In this document: positions 15,751-24,050 of the stretch, in pieces
Numbering within the stretch: the first letter of the stretch is position 1
How the letters are laid out: every line of letters starts with the position of its first letter
Assembly (NCBI RefSeq): GCF_025398735.1
Contig: NZ_CP104694.1
Coordinates: 2,877,001-2,941,000, forward strand
DNA length: 64,000 nt
Origin: Tahibacter amnicola
GTDB lineage: Bacteria > Pseudomonadota > Gammaproteobacteria > Xanthomonadales > Rhodanobacteraceae
Reading direction: 5' to 3'
Position numbers and translations under genes: made by a program
Notes under the pieces: generated by a model
What the model was told of the DNA's origin: nothing
What the model saw: the letters and a program-made list of their open reading frames with translations, nothing else
The model's database searches: none

Positions 15751-18700
15751 GTGCGCAACGACTACGCGTACGACGTCGTCGGCAATGTCACGGCCTTCAC
15801 CGACGGACGCCGTCACGTCACGCAGTACGAACGCAACGCCTTCGATCAGGTCGTCAAGATCACCTCGGCGGCGCCGTTCCTCTACACCGAGGAACTGCAC
15901 TACGACGGTAACAACAATATCGTTCGCCGCGAGGTGGAAAACCGCGATACCAACGGGCCGTCGCTGGACGGCTCGGCGACGGTGACCTACAGCTACGACA
16001 TGCTGGACAAGCCGACCCGGCGCACGGAAGAGGTGTCGACCAGCAGGACGCTGACCACCGAATTCATTTACGACAAGAACGAAAACCTTGCGGAAATCGT
16101 CCAGCCGCTCGGCAATCGCATACGGCGCGTGTTCGACGAACGCGACCTGCTGTATTCGTCGACACGCGGCTTCGGCACGCCCAAGGCCAGCACGACCACG
16201 CGTCGCTATGACGGCAACCGCAATCTGGTCGAGTTCCGCGACGCACAGGACAACAACGGCGACGGCCAGCCCGATGCGCAGCTGCTCAAGTACGACGGCC
16301 ACGACCGCGTGATCGAGCGCCGCGACGCCGTGGGCAACGTCACCAAGATCACCCACGATCCGCTCAACGTGCGGACGCGCGTGCAGCGCTTCGGCCTGCG
16401 CGGCGGCGCCAGCCCGACCAACAATACGGGTGCGGGCAACGTGCTGCTCGCGGAAACGCGTTATCTGCCGGACGAACTCGGCCGCGTCTACCAGATCGAC
16501 CAGCTCTTCGCCGATGCCGCCGGCCAGCCGCTGCCCGACGGTCCGCTCACGCCGGGTGACGGCTTCGTCACGACGCGCCGCAGCTACGACCGCAGCAGCC
16601 ACGTGGTCGGCGTCACCGACGATAACAACCACACCGCCACCTTCGTCTACGACGGCCTGGATCGCCGCGTGCGCCAGACCGACGCACTGAACAACGTCCG
16701 CCAGTTCGGTTTCGACGCCAACAGCAATCTCGAGACCATTCTCGATATCGAGCAGGGCGCCAACGGCACGACCGAAACCTATCGGACGCAGGTGATATAC
16801 GACGAACTGAACCGCCCGGTTTCGTTGACCGACAACATAGGCAACACGACGGCCATCGCCTACGACAGCCGCCACAACGTGATTCGGCGGACGGATGCGT
16901 TGGGGAATGTCACGCGGATGGTGTACGACGGGATTGACCGCAAGATTCGTACGATCGACGAACTGCGCGTCGGCGGCGTCGGTAGCGGTGCTATCGATAT
17001 GAGTAATCCGGCTAATCCGGACGGTCTCAACACCACGACGATCGAGTTGGACGACAACTCACGGATCGCCGGCTTGACGGACGACAAGGGTAATACCACG
17101 CGCTATCACTACGATGCGCTGAATCGCCTCGAACGCACGCAATTCGCGGATGACTCCCTGATCGAGTACGAATACGATCTGGACGACAACCTCAACAAGG
17201 TCACGGATGCCAACGGTTCGGTTCATACGGTCTCGTACGACGCCGTAAATCGTCTGACCGCTGTCGATATTGCGCGTGGCGCAGGTATCGCCGGCACGGA
17301 CAGGCTGCGCTACCAGTACGACGGTGTCGGCCGCCGCACGCGCATGACGGACAACAACGATCCCTCTATCGCAGCGGATGATTCGACTCTGGAAGCGACC
17401 TACGACTCGCTCGGTCGTCCGCTGACCCAGGTGCAGAACGGGCGCGTCGTCGGCAACACGTATGACGGTGTCGGCAATCCGCTGGTGCTGTCGTATCCAG
17501 GTGGTCGTCAGGTTCGTCGCTCCTACGACGAGCTCGACCGCCTCGACCGCATTGCCGAAGTTGCCGGTGACGTGACCATCGGTGAATACGACTACATAGG
17601 GCGCGATCGCGTCAGTGAGCGTCGCAGCGGTAACGGTACTCGCCAGGAGTTCGACATTCCGGGCACGGGCGACGGATACGATGACAATAAACGCGTCACT
17701 GCACTGCGCCATCTCAATGCCGGCGGAACCGTCCTGGCTGAATTCCAGTACGGCTACGACAAGGTCAACAATCCGCGCTACGAGCACGAGTCGGCAACCG
17801 ATAGCGGTCAACTGGTCGAATTGGACTCGGCCTACCGAGTCCAGCGCGCACTGACGGCTCGCCCTGGCGTCGACGTGCGAAACCTGACCAACAATGCCAT
17901 CACCAATGCGGATCTACAGGCATTGAGCGGTGGTGTCGATACGGACTATCGCGTCGACGGCGCAAACAACTGGAACGAGCGCCAGCGCGGTACCGAAACG
18001 ACCCCGTTCGCTACCAACAATCTGAATCAGTACACCCAGATCGGACCACGTTCCCAGCAGCACGACCGCAAGGGCAATCTGACCGAAGACGGCACGCGCA
18101 AGCTGACCTACGACGCTCTCGATCGCCTGCTCAGCGTGGCCGACAACGGCCAGACGGTGGCGAGGTTCCGCTACGACGCCCTTGGCCGTCGTATCGCGAA
18201 AGAAGCCGGTGGCCAGACCACGCAATACCTCCATGATCTGTCGCGCGTCATCGAGGAGCAGGACGATTCGGGCGCCACGCTGCGGACCTACGTCCACGGT
18301 CGGTACCTTGACGAACTGATCCAGCTGCGCAACAGCACGGGCGATTTCTACTACCACGCGAATAGCCAACAGAGCGTGGTTGCGTTGTCCAATAGCGCAG
18401 GCCAGATCGTCGAGCGCTACTCCTATGACGAGTACGGTAAGACGGCGATCAGTGACGCCGCCGGCAATTCGATCGCGCAAAGCGCCGTCGGTAATCCGTT
18501 CGGCTATACCGGCCGCAGCCTGGATACCGAGACGGGGTACTACTACTACCGCGCCCGTTACTACTCGCCGGATCGCGGCCGTTTCATCACGCGCGACCCG
18601 ATTGGCTACCTCGCGGGCATGAACCTGTACGCCTATGTCGACAACAACCCGCTGCGTTGGGTCGATCCGTATGGACTGGACAAGGACAGCTGGGCGGACG

Positions 18701-19731
18701 AATACAAGAAGTGGAAGGAAGAGCGCGAGAAGGAGTGGGTCGACGACAAGCGTTGCGAGGGTATGGCCAACCTCGCCTGTATGGCGTTGGCTGGTGAGAC
18801 GGCGCTGTACGAGTTCTTTGCGGAAGATGCGGTCAAGGCTATTGACGACGCGCGCGAAGGCAAGATCAGCCCGGAAACTGCCCTTGACATCCTGATGGCG
18901 CTTTGTAAGCCGTGCAAGGTCGCTGACAAGGCGAATGACGCGCGGCGGAAGCTGGACAACGCGCCACTCGACAAGATCGATAATGCGTGTTGTTGCTTCC
19001 CGGCAGGTACACAAATCTGGACCGAAGCAGGCCCGGTGCCGATTGAAAACGTTAAGGTTGGTCAGCTTGTGTACGCACGGGATCCCAAGACCGGGGAAAC
19101 CGCACTCAAGCCGGTGACGCAGCTCATCAACACCAAGCCGAAACCGCTGTATCAATTGACTATTCGCGGAGCGGATGGCTCAGTCGAGCAAATGGAGGCC
19201 ACTGGCGATCATCCGTATTGGGTGCCTGAGCGCGGTTGGGTCAATGTCGAAGATATGGAGGCGGGATTGGCCTTCACCGACCTTGATAAAGGTCAGCTGC
19301 TGCTTGAGAAGGTTGAGCTGCTGGACCGCATCGAGAAGACGTACAACTTCTCGGTGGCGGATTTCCATACGTATTTCGCTGGCGAGAAGAAGGTTTTCGT
19401 ACACAACAATTGCAATTGCCGAACTGTATCTAACTACGAGGATGTCACCGACCCTGGTAGCCGATATCCGAATCGGTCGACGGACGTCAGCAAGGCTGAG
19501 TTCGAACAAAACCTTACGGACTCAGGATGGTCGAAAACGGTGAGTAAGGATGGGAAAGTTGCAATCTACGAAAAGGATGGCGCTAGGTACGTCGTCCGCG
19601 ACGGTGCCAAGTCGACGGGTGGACCGACGGCTGATTACTATGGTCCAAATAACACGGGCGGCATCGACGTAAAAATTCGCCTTGACCAACCGCCTACGAC
19701 ACCGCTTCCACCGCCTCAGCCGATGCCATGA
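15751..19731 (+). CDS. RHS/YD-repeat polymorphic toxin, C-terminal part with HINT and toxin
   Basis: This is the same gene after the frameshift, with continuous homology from about 15682. It has more than 25 YD-type repeats, then the RHS repeat-associated core at about 18493-18672 (NPFGYTGRSLDTETGYYYYR, RFITRDPIG, NPLRWVDPYGL), the usual boundary before a variable tip. The tip starts with a helical linker. A HINT domain follows (CFPAGTQIW, ATGDHPYWV, FAGEKKVFVHNN), then about 106 residues that should be the released toxin. The RHS shell is presumed to enclose the toxin and HINT to cut it free, as in WapA/Rhs families. The stop overlaps the next gene by ATGA. Codon use becomes visibly more AT-rich after about 18.9 kb, consistent with an exchanged tip. 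Confidence 0.88.
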   Translation: MRNDYAYDVVGNVTAFTDGRRHVTQYERNAFDQVVKITSAAPFLYTEELHYDGNNNIVRREVENRDTNGPSLDGSATVTYSYDMLDKPTRRTEEVSTSRTLTTEFIYDKNENLAEIVQPLGNRIRRVFDERDLLYSSTRGFGTPKASTTTRRYDGNRNLVEFRDAQDNNGDGQPDAQLLKYDGHDRVIERRDAVGNVTKITHDPLNVRTRVQRFGLRGGASPTNNTGAGNVLLAETRYLPDELGRVYQIDQLFADAAGQPLPDGPLTPGDGFVTTRRSYDRSSHVVGVTDDNNHTATFVYDGLDRRVRQTDALNNVRQFGFDANSNLETILDIEQGANGTTETYRTQVIYDELNRPVSLTDNIGNTTAIAYDSRHNVIRRTDALGNVTRMVYDGIDRKIRTIDELRVGGVGSGAIDMSNPANPDGLNTTTIELDDNSRIAGLTDDKGNTTRYHYDALNRLERTQFADDSLIEYEYDLDDNLNKVTDANGSVHTVSYDAVNRLTAVDIARGAGIAGTDRLRYQYDGVGRRTRMTDNNDPSIAADDSTLEATYDSLGRPLTQVQNGRVVGNTYDGVGNPLVLSYPGGRQVRRSYDELDRLDRIAEVAGDVTIGEYDYIGRDRVSERRSGNGTRQEFDIPGTGDGYDDNKRVTALRHLNAGGTVLAEFQYGYDKVNNPRYEHESATDSGQLVELDSAYRVQRALTARPGVDVRNLTNNAITNADLQALSGGVDTDYRVDGANNWNERQRGTETTPFATNNLNQYTQIGPRSQQHDRKGNLTEDGTRKLTYDALDRLLSVADNGQTVARFRYDALGRRIAKEAGGQTTQYLHDLSRVIEEQDDSGATLRTYVHGRYLDELIQLRNSTGDFYYHANSQQSVVALSNSAGQIVERYSYDEYGKTAISDAAGNSIAQSAVGNPFGYTGRSLDTETGYYYYRARYYSPDRGRFITRDPIGYLAGMNLYAYVDNNPLRWVDPYGLDKDSWADEYKKWKEEREKEWVDDKRCEGMANLACMALAGETALYEFFAEDAVKAIDDAREGKISPETALDILMALCKPCKVADKANDARRKLDNAPLDKIDNACCCFPAGTQIWTEAGPVPIENVKVGQLVYARDPKTGETALKPVTQLINTKPKPLYQLTIRGADGSVEQMEATGDHPYWVPERGWVNVEDMEAGLAFTDLDKGQLLLEKVELLDRIEKTYNFSVADFHTYFAGEKKVFVHNNCNCRTVSNYEDVTDPGSRYPNRSTDVSKAEFEQNLTDSGWSKTVSKDGKVAIYEKDGARYVVRDGAKSTGGPTADYYGPNNTGGIDVKIRLDQPPTTPLPPPQPMP
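18994..19410 (+). other. Pretoxin HINT domain of the RHS protein
   Basis: This is a sub-gene domain. The nucleophile is the last Cys of CCCFPAGTQIW (18994). Block B has ATGDHPYWV with the expected His, and the C-terminal block is FSVADFHTYFAGEKKVFVHNN followed by Cys. HINT domains in RHS toxins cleave between the terminal Asn and the next residue, here 19410/19411. All catalytic positions appear intact, so it is probably active. Confidence 0.8.
19411..19728 (+). other. C-terminal toxin domain of the RHS protein (unassigned family)
   Basis: About 106 residues follow the HINT cleavage point. They begin CNCRTVSNYEDVTDPGSRYP, then a compact alpha/beta region with FEQNLTDSGWSKTV, AIYEKDGARYVVRDGAKSTG and IDVKIRLDQP, and end in a Pro-rich tail. 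I do not recognise a named nuclease or other toxin family and see no HNH or similar motif. The toxin call rests on position after HINT and before a coupled small gene. Confidence 0.6.
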
Positions 19732-20330
19732 GTGAAATAATGTTCATAAAGGAAGAAACTGATCGCAGTCGGATTTCCGGTGCGCTCGCCGCGTCGTTGC
19801 GGGCTGGCAAGGCACTTCCCGAGCTGGTGTTCGACATAGACTTCGAAGCTTTGGGGTTTGAGCAGTTTGACTACGCATTGAGTGCGGATTTCTGGAGTGT
19901 TCTGCAGTCCTTGGCGCGCGCGGCTGGGGAACGCGAAATTTGGCTAGGTGCTTTGACGCCGAGTATTGACTGGTACAGGGAAAGTTTTTCGGTTACGCCG
20001 TGGTTACGGATCCCTATCACGGCGTCTGCCGCAGACTACTGGAATGCGATCAATCGGCCTTTCGACCCCCGGTATCCCGATTCGCTTCTCATTACAGCCG
20101 AATCGATGTTCTGGCTTTCGGAACGTTCGAGTTTCGTTGTGTATGGAGATAGGAGTAGCGAGCTTTGTGTGCTTGCTGCAAAGAAGTTGGTTCCACCGGT
20201 GTTTGATGAGGTTGCGCGAAATTGGAAGTCGGCAGGCGATGCCGCGAAGTCATTTTTGTACAAGCATGCGCCGAACTTTGAAAGCGTCGCGCAGCGTCTA
20301 AAAGAGTGCTATCCCACGAAGAGCCGCTAG
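19728..20330 (+). CDS. Probable immunity protein for the RHS toxin
   Basis: The protein has 200 residues and no signal peptide or membrane segment, so it is probably cytoplasmic. The start ATG overlaps the RHS stop (ATGA), the standard layout of polymorphic toxin-immunity pairs. It is acidic and aromatic-rich (ADFWSVLQSL, AADYWNAINRPF) and matches no family I can name. The DNA is visibly poorer in GC than the RHS shell upstream. The immunity function is inferred only from position, size and cytoplasmic character. Confidence 0.65.
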   Translation: MSEIMFIKEETDRSRISGALAASLRAGKALPELVFDIDFEALGFEQFDYALSADFWSVLQSLARAAGEREIWLGALTPSIDWYRESFSVTPWLRIPITASAADYWNAINRPFDPRYPDSLLITAESMFWLSERSSFVVYGDRSSELCVLAAKKLVPPVFDEVARNWKSAGDAAKSFLYKHAPNFESVAQRLKECYPTKSR

Positions 20331-20396
20331 TTCTATCGGCAACTGTCCCTGGAGGCTGTTACGCGCTCACTATGCGAGAGTTGCTTGAGCTTCAGG

Positions 20397-20495
20397 GGGC
20401 GAGCGATTGACCCGAACAGCAGCATCACGCCGGATATGAGGGTGCCTTACGAGCGGTACTATCCCGACAACTCGATGTTCCCGGACCTCAAATAG
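20397..20495 (+). pseudogene. Possible relic of a displaced RHS toxin tail
   Basis: A frame without its own start codon stays open from 20331 to the TAG at 20493. Its last 32 residues look like real protein, with IDPNSSITPDMRVPYERYYP and then a DNSMFPDLK end. It sits 2 bases before a small gene that could be its immunity gene. Orphan toxin tails followed by immunity genes are common behind RHS genes. An open frame of this length could arise by chance, so confidence is low. Confidence 0.25.
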
Positions 20496-20497
20496 CG

Positions 20498-20791
20498 ATG
20501 CAAACTACCGATAGCGAAATCCAGGCCAATCGAATGATCCTCCAGGCGATTCGCGTTGCATTGCGTGAGCTCAAAGTAGTGGGGGACACTTCGCGCAGCA
20601 GCGTGATCTTTCATTTGAGCGAGTTATTCATTGGAGTAACTGAAAGCCTGGAGGCTGCCCATGTCGGTGAGATTGGCTACGACACCGTCCTCGATAGGTT
20701 GCGGAGTCGGGCCTCTGAGCTGGGAATAGAGCGTTGGGTTGATCACAACGTGGCTGAGGTGCATCGTATGTTTAGAGAGCGGATGCCGTAG
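20498..20791 (+). CDS. Small orphan protein, possible accessory immunity protein
   Basis: The protein has 97 residues and is mainly helical with no signal peptide. No clear ribosome binding site precedes ATG 20498; a second ATG at 20534 is possible. The C-terminal half (SLEAAHVGEIGYDTVLDRL, then ERWVDHN) resembles the next gene product (EMAASGKMTYRQVLDEV, then SDWLGQ), so the two appear to be diverged paralogues. Position downstream of an RHS toxin-immunity pair suggests accumulated immunity genes. No named family recognised. Confidence 0.5.
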   Translation: MQTTDSEIQANRMILQAIRVALRELKVVGDTSRSSVIFHLSELFIGVTESLEAAHVGEIGYDTVLDRLRSRASELGIERWVDHNVAEVHRMFRERMP

Positions 20792-20873
20792 CGAGACGTG
20801 AGTTGTGGTCAGCTACTTGCTGTGCGGGCGTGGGAAACGCCTGTCGTCGATCAATGCACGCTGAGGTTGTGAA

Positions 20874-21152
20874 ATGACTGATTCCGCTGGAAAGGTGTCG
20901 GAGCCGTCAAGTTGCCACGTTGTGCATCGACTGCTGTACCTGGCATTTCTCAATATGAGAGCTGAGGCATTTCGAACTGAGAATTCGCGAGTGCGCGACT
21001 TGTGTGACTTGCTGCATGGAGTTCCTTCGCTGTTGGAAATGGCAGCGAGCGGAAAAATGACCTATCGACAGGTTCTTGATGAAGTAGTCAAAAGTAGCGA
21101 GCAGAGAGGGCTTTCTGACTGGCTGGGGCAAGCTCTTGCATATGGTGAGTAG
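20874..21152 (+). CDS. Small orphan protein, paralogue of the preceding gene
   Basis: The protein has 92 residues. GAGG sits 7 bases before ATG 20874. It is helical with no signal peptide. The segment LLEMAASGKMTYRQVLDEV and the RGLSDWLGQ end align with the corresponding part of the 20498 product. Codon use is AT-richer than the window average. It is the last gene of the RHS tail region before a strand switch. Function unknown; an immunity role is inferred from context. Confidence 0.5.
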   Translation: MTDSAGKVSEPSSCHVVHRLLYLAFLNMRAEAFRTENSRVRDLCDLLHGVPSLLEMAASGKMTYRQVLDEVVKSSEQRGLSDWLGQALAYGE

Positions 21153-21436
21153 CTGAAAAGGGTGGTTTGACGGTCAGCAGAGGATGGAAAGGCGCGAGAT
21201 CGAGAACCACGTTGCCGTCGGCAGCAACCGACTCGGTCTGTGCCAACCGAGTGTGCTCTCCACGGAGCGTCGGTGTGATTCGCGAGGTCTGATTCGCCCA
21301 GCTCGTCGGTCGGACAGAAGCTGCAGCCCGACGCGTTGCGCAGCGGTGTCACCAATCGGCGTAGGGCTGCTGTAGCGGGCGCGACGCGTTGCCGCGCCCA
21401 CTAGTGTTGCGTTGTCGCAGCGTCGACGCTGGCGAA

Positions 21437-22558
21437 CTACTGCGAGATCTCCACGGTGATCGCGTCGCGGTTCTTGCCGCCAATGGTGATGTTCTTCACC
21501 TGGTCGAGCGTGTGCACATTGGGGATGACCTTGGCGATGCGCGCCTGTCCTGGTGGCCCGCCGAGAATCACGTAGCCTTCGCCGACCTGCGTGTCGATCA
21601 CGAACGCGTCGGGATAGCCATCGCCATTGAAGTCGTGGATGGTGGAAAGCGTGTCGGGTGCCGTCGTGTCAAATCCCAGGAGCGCCAGCTGCGCATCGGC
21701 GCCTTTCGGCGCGTTCGAGGTGATGGTGGCCGTGTCGACGATGACTGCAGCGAAGGCTGTGTCCGTTCCGCCTGGACCGTAACAGGTGACCGACTGCGTG
21801 GTGCTCATGGCGTAGTACGACGTCTCGCGCCCGTGCACGGGGCCGCGATTGCAGGAGGTTGCGTTGCTGGCGACCCATTCGAACGTCGCAAAGCCGGGTC
21901 CATTCAGGATACTGGGAGTGAAACTGGCGCGGACCTGGGGTGGGGGATCGACCGCCGTCAGCGTGACCGTCTTGCTGGCTGAGGCGCCGGCGTTGCTGCA
22001 GGTGATCGTGACGGTCTGACTGCTGGTGGCCGTGATCGTCCGCGTGCCGGACGTTCCGCTGATGGAAACAGCGCCGGTGCTTGAACAGTCAGTCGCCAAC
22101 GTGGATGACCACCGCAGCGTCGAAGAGCCGCCCTTGAAGATCCGGCTCGGCTTGAACTCGGCGGTAACAGTGGGGGGCGTGCCGGGTGGAACGACGGTGA
22201 GTGTGGCGGAGCCACTGCCCGGATCGGCCGCCGTCGGTCCAGTACACACCACGACGGCCCGCAGATTCGCCGAAGCGGTGAAGGTGTAGGTGCCAATATC
22301 TTCGCCGGTAGTGATCCCTGGGACGCCCGAGATCGTGCACTCCAGGGCCGGGTCGCCGGCGGTGCGCCAGGAGAACCTTACCGGCTGGCCGGCGAGGGCA
22401 GTCTTAGGCTCGAACTTGGCGTAGACGAGGATCATGTCATCGGGCGGCGCTGCAAATGCCGGACTGACACCGAGGATGAATAAGATTGCGCATCCGAAGC
22501 GGATGCATCGCGCCTGGGTAGGCCGATGCACCAGCGGCGTAGCAATGTGCGTTCTCAT
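21437..22558 (-). CDS. Secreted Ig-like protein with FG-GAP-like C-terminus
   Basis: The start at 22558 is chosen because GGAG lies six bases ahead and a signal peptide follows directly (FGCAILFILGVSPAFAA). This gives 373 residues; an upstream extension to 22660 lacks these features. Three Ig-like units of about 90 residues follow. Each has a pair of cysteines and a central Trp, as in STLRWSSTLATDCSSTG and ATFEWVASNATSCNRG. The C-terminal region contains DFNGDGYPDAFVID, a typical calcium-binding FG-GAP/VCBS loop. It is likely extracellular; ligand unknown. It stands alone on the minus strand. Confidence 0.75.
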   Translation of the reverse strand: MRTHIATPLVHRPTQARCIRFGCAILFILGVSPAFAAPPDDMILVYAKFEPKTALAGQPVRFSWRTAGDPALECTISGVPGITTGEDIGTYTFTASANLRAVVVCTGPTAADPGSGSATLTVVPPGTPPTVTAEFKPSRIFKGGSSTLRWSSTLATDCSSTGAVSISGTSGTRTITATSSQTVTITCSNAGASASKTVTLTAVDPPPQVRASFTPSILNGPGFATFEWVASNATSCNRGPVHGRETSYYAMSTTQSVTCYGPGGTDTAFAAVIVDTATITSNAPKGADAQLALLGFDTTAPDTLSTIHDFNGDGYPDAFVIDTQVGEGYVILGGPPGQARIAKVIPNVHTLDQVKNITIGGKNRDAITVEISQ

Positions 22559-23086
22559 GGAGTGCTCCTGTTGTTGGGGGTAGGACGAGGCGTCCGGCAC
22601 CGGCTGTCCGTGGATTATTCTGTCGGTCATGGAGCTGGCTGGCATTGCCATTGTGTCCACTGGAGGTATTCATTGTGGACAACGTGTCAATATGCGGAGC
22701 GGCGCGATATCTAATATGTTGCTATCCGGGCGGTGCGCGCAATGCTGTGTGGGCAGGCCGGAATCGTCGAATGATGCGTGTGAGATGGCGGGCGTACGGT
22801 CAAATTCCTTTGACGTATCAATACGCGGCATCGCGAACGCCCGTTCAGCGGGGTGGATGGTGGTCGAGCGTTGTGGAACTTCGCGTGCATGGCGTGCGGG
22901 CACTGTCAACGGACAGATTGTCAAGCGGTTCTCGCCAGGCCCACCGCGATGTATCGTCGACAGGGGAACCGCATCGAACACCTGTGTTCGCTTCTGCCCC
23001 ACCGGACGTTTGTGGCAATGACCTGACGCCTGCTGTCGCGAACGACCTGCGGGCGATGCCTTGGACGATTGCAGGAGGACTTGAGT
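22559..23086. other. Divergent intergenic region, no gene supported
   Basis: This is 528 bases between two secreted-protein genes that read away from each other, so it should hold both promoters. Overlapping frames here have no ribosome sites or protein-like composition. A locally AT-richer patch lies at about 22665-22730. I could not fix a promoter with confidence. Confidence 0.4.
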
Positions 23087-23962
23087 ATGAATCGTCGCGT
23101 TATTCCCGGCGCTATTGCGTTTGCGCTCTCGATGGTGGGCTTTACCGGACACGCGGCGAGCCCGGTGCCGGCGCCGACGCCGGGATGGGTGGTGGCGGGG
23201 GGATCGACCGGGACGCCCGTGGTGCCTGCGGCCGATGCGCTGGCGTGGCGATACATCGGCGATGGCGGCGAAGCCACGATCGATGTGTGGATCGCCAGCA
23301 AGCCGCTGACGCAGGAGCAACGCAAGACGCTCAAGCCGGCGCGCAGCGGCCAGCCCTATGAGGAATCTGCGCAGCCGGAGGCGATGGGACTGGCTGGCTT
23401 GCTGGTTCGCTTCAACGATGATGGCGACGGCAACGGCCAGATGCTCGACTACTGCGCACCCAAGGACGGTGGCGTGAGCTGCAGTGGTGGCAGTGGGCTC
23501 GGCAACGTTGTGGTGCGCCAGCTGGATGCCACGCACGTCGTCGGGGAATTCTACAGCCGCTCTGCCGACGGCAAGACGATGTACGTTGCCAGGTTCGATG
23601 CGCCGTTGACCAACGACGCAGACACGCCGGTGCCGGGCGATGTGCAATGGAGTGCCGACGGCGGTGAGCCGGGAAAAGTGTATCTGGCGCATAATGAGGC
23701 AAGCGCGAAAGGCGACGTGGCGGTACTCAAGGCCCAGGCCATGCCCGGGCGCGTAGCCGATTTCGATCGGCCCGGTACGGTGAAGATGCTGCAGAAGATG
23801 GCGCTCAAGCAGCCTCGTGTTCTCGCTGGTCACCAGCGCGGCGATGACGCCCGGATCTATGTGCAGGACACGGTGATGAACGGAGAGTTTCCGCCCGGCG
23901 TGCAGAGTGTGTCGCTCAGACGCGTGGACGGCACGTGGCGCATCGTCCAGATTTCCATGTAG
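23087..23962 (+). CDS. Secreted protein of unknown function
   Basis: AGGAGGAC lies six bases before ATG 23087, the best ribosome site in this region. The 291-residue product has a signal peptide (NRRVIPGAIAFALSMVGFTG). The mature protein has a FNDDGDGNGQMLDYCAPKDG stretch with two nearby cysteines and appears beta-rich. The last 60 residues (RIYVQDTVMNGEFPPGVQ, then SLRRVDGTWRIVQI) end in a strand-turn-strand pattern. No catalytic motif and no family I can name. It belongs to a run of exported orphans. Confidence 0.7.
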   Translation: MNRRVIPGAIAFALSMVGFTGHAASPVPAPTPGWVVAGGSTGTPVVPAADALAWRYIGDGGEATIDVWIASKPLTQEQRKTLKPARSGQPYEESAQPEAMGLAGLLVRFNDDGDGNGQMLDYCAPKDGGVSCSGGSGLGNVVVRQLDATHVVGEFYSRSADGKTMYVARFDAPLTNDADTPVPGDVQWSADGGEPGKVYLAHNEASAKGDVAVLKAQAMPGRVADFDRPGTVKMLQKMALKQPRVLAGHQRGDDARIYVQDTVMNGEFPPGVQSVSLRRVDGTWRIVQISM

Positions 23963-24050
23963 GAGCAAGGACACGCGTCTGCAGGAGCCGGTCCGGGTAG
24001 GGAGGGCTGGTCCGGCGTGCGTCCTAGGGTCATCAGACCTCAGGGATCGC

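Noticed and set aside
22645-23361. Plus-strand frames across the 22.6-23.1 kb gap
   Set aside because: They run into the 23087 gene in another frame, lack ribosome sites and have no protein-like composition.
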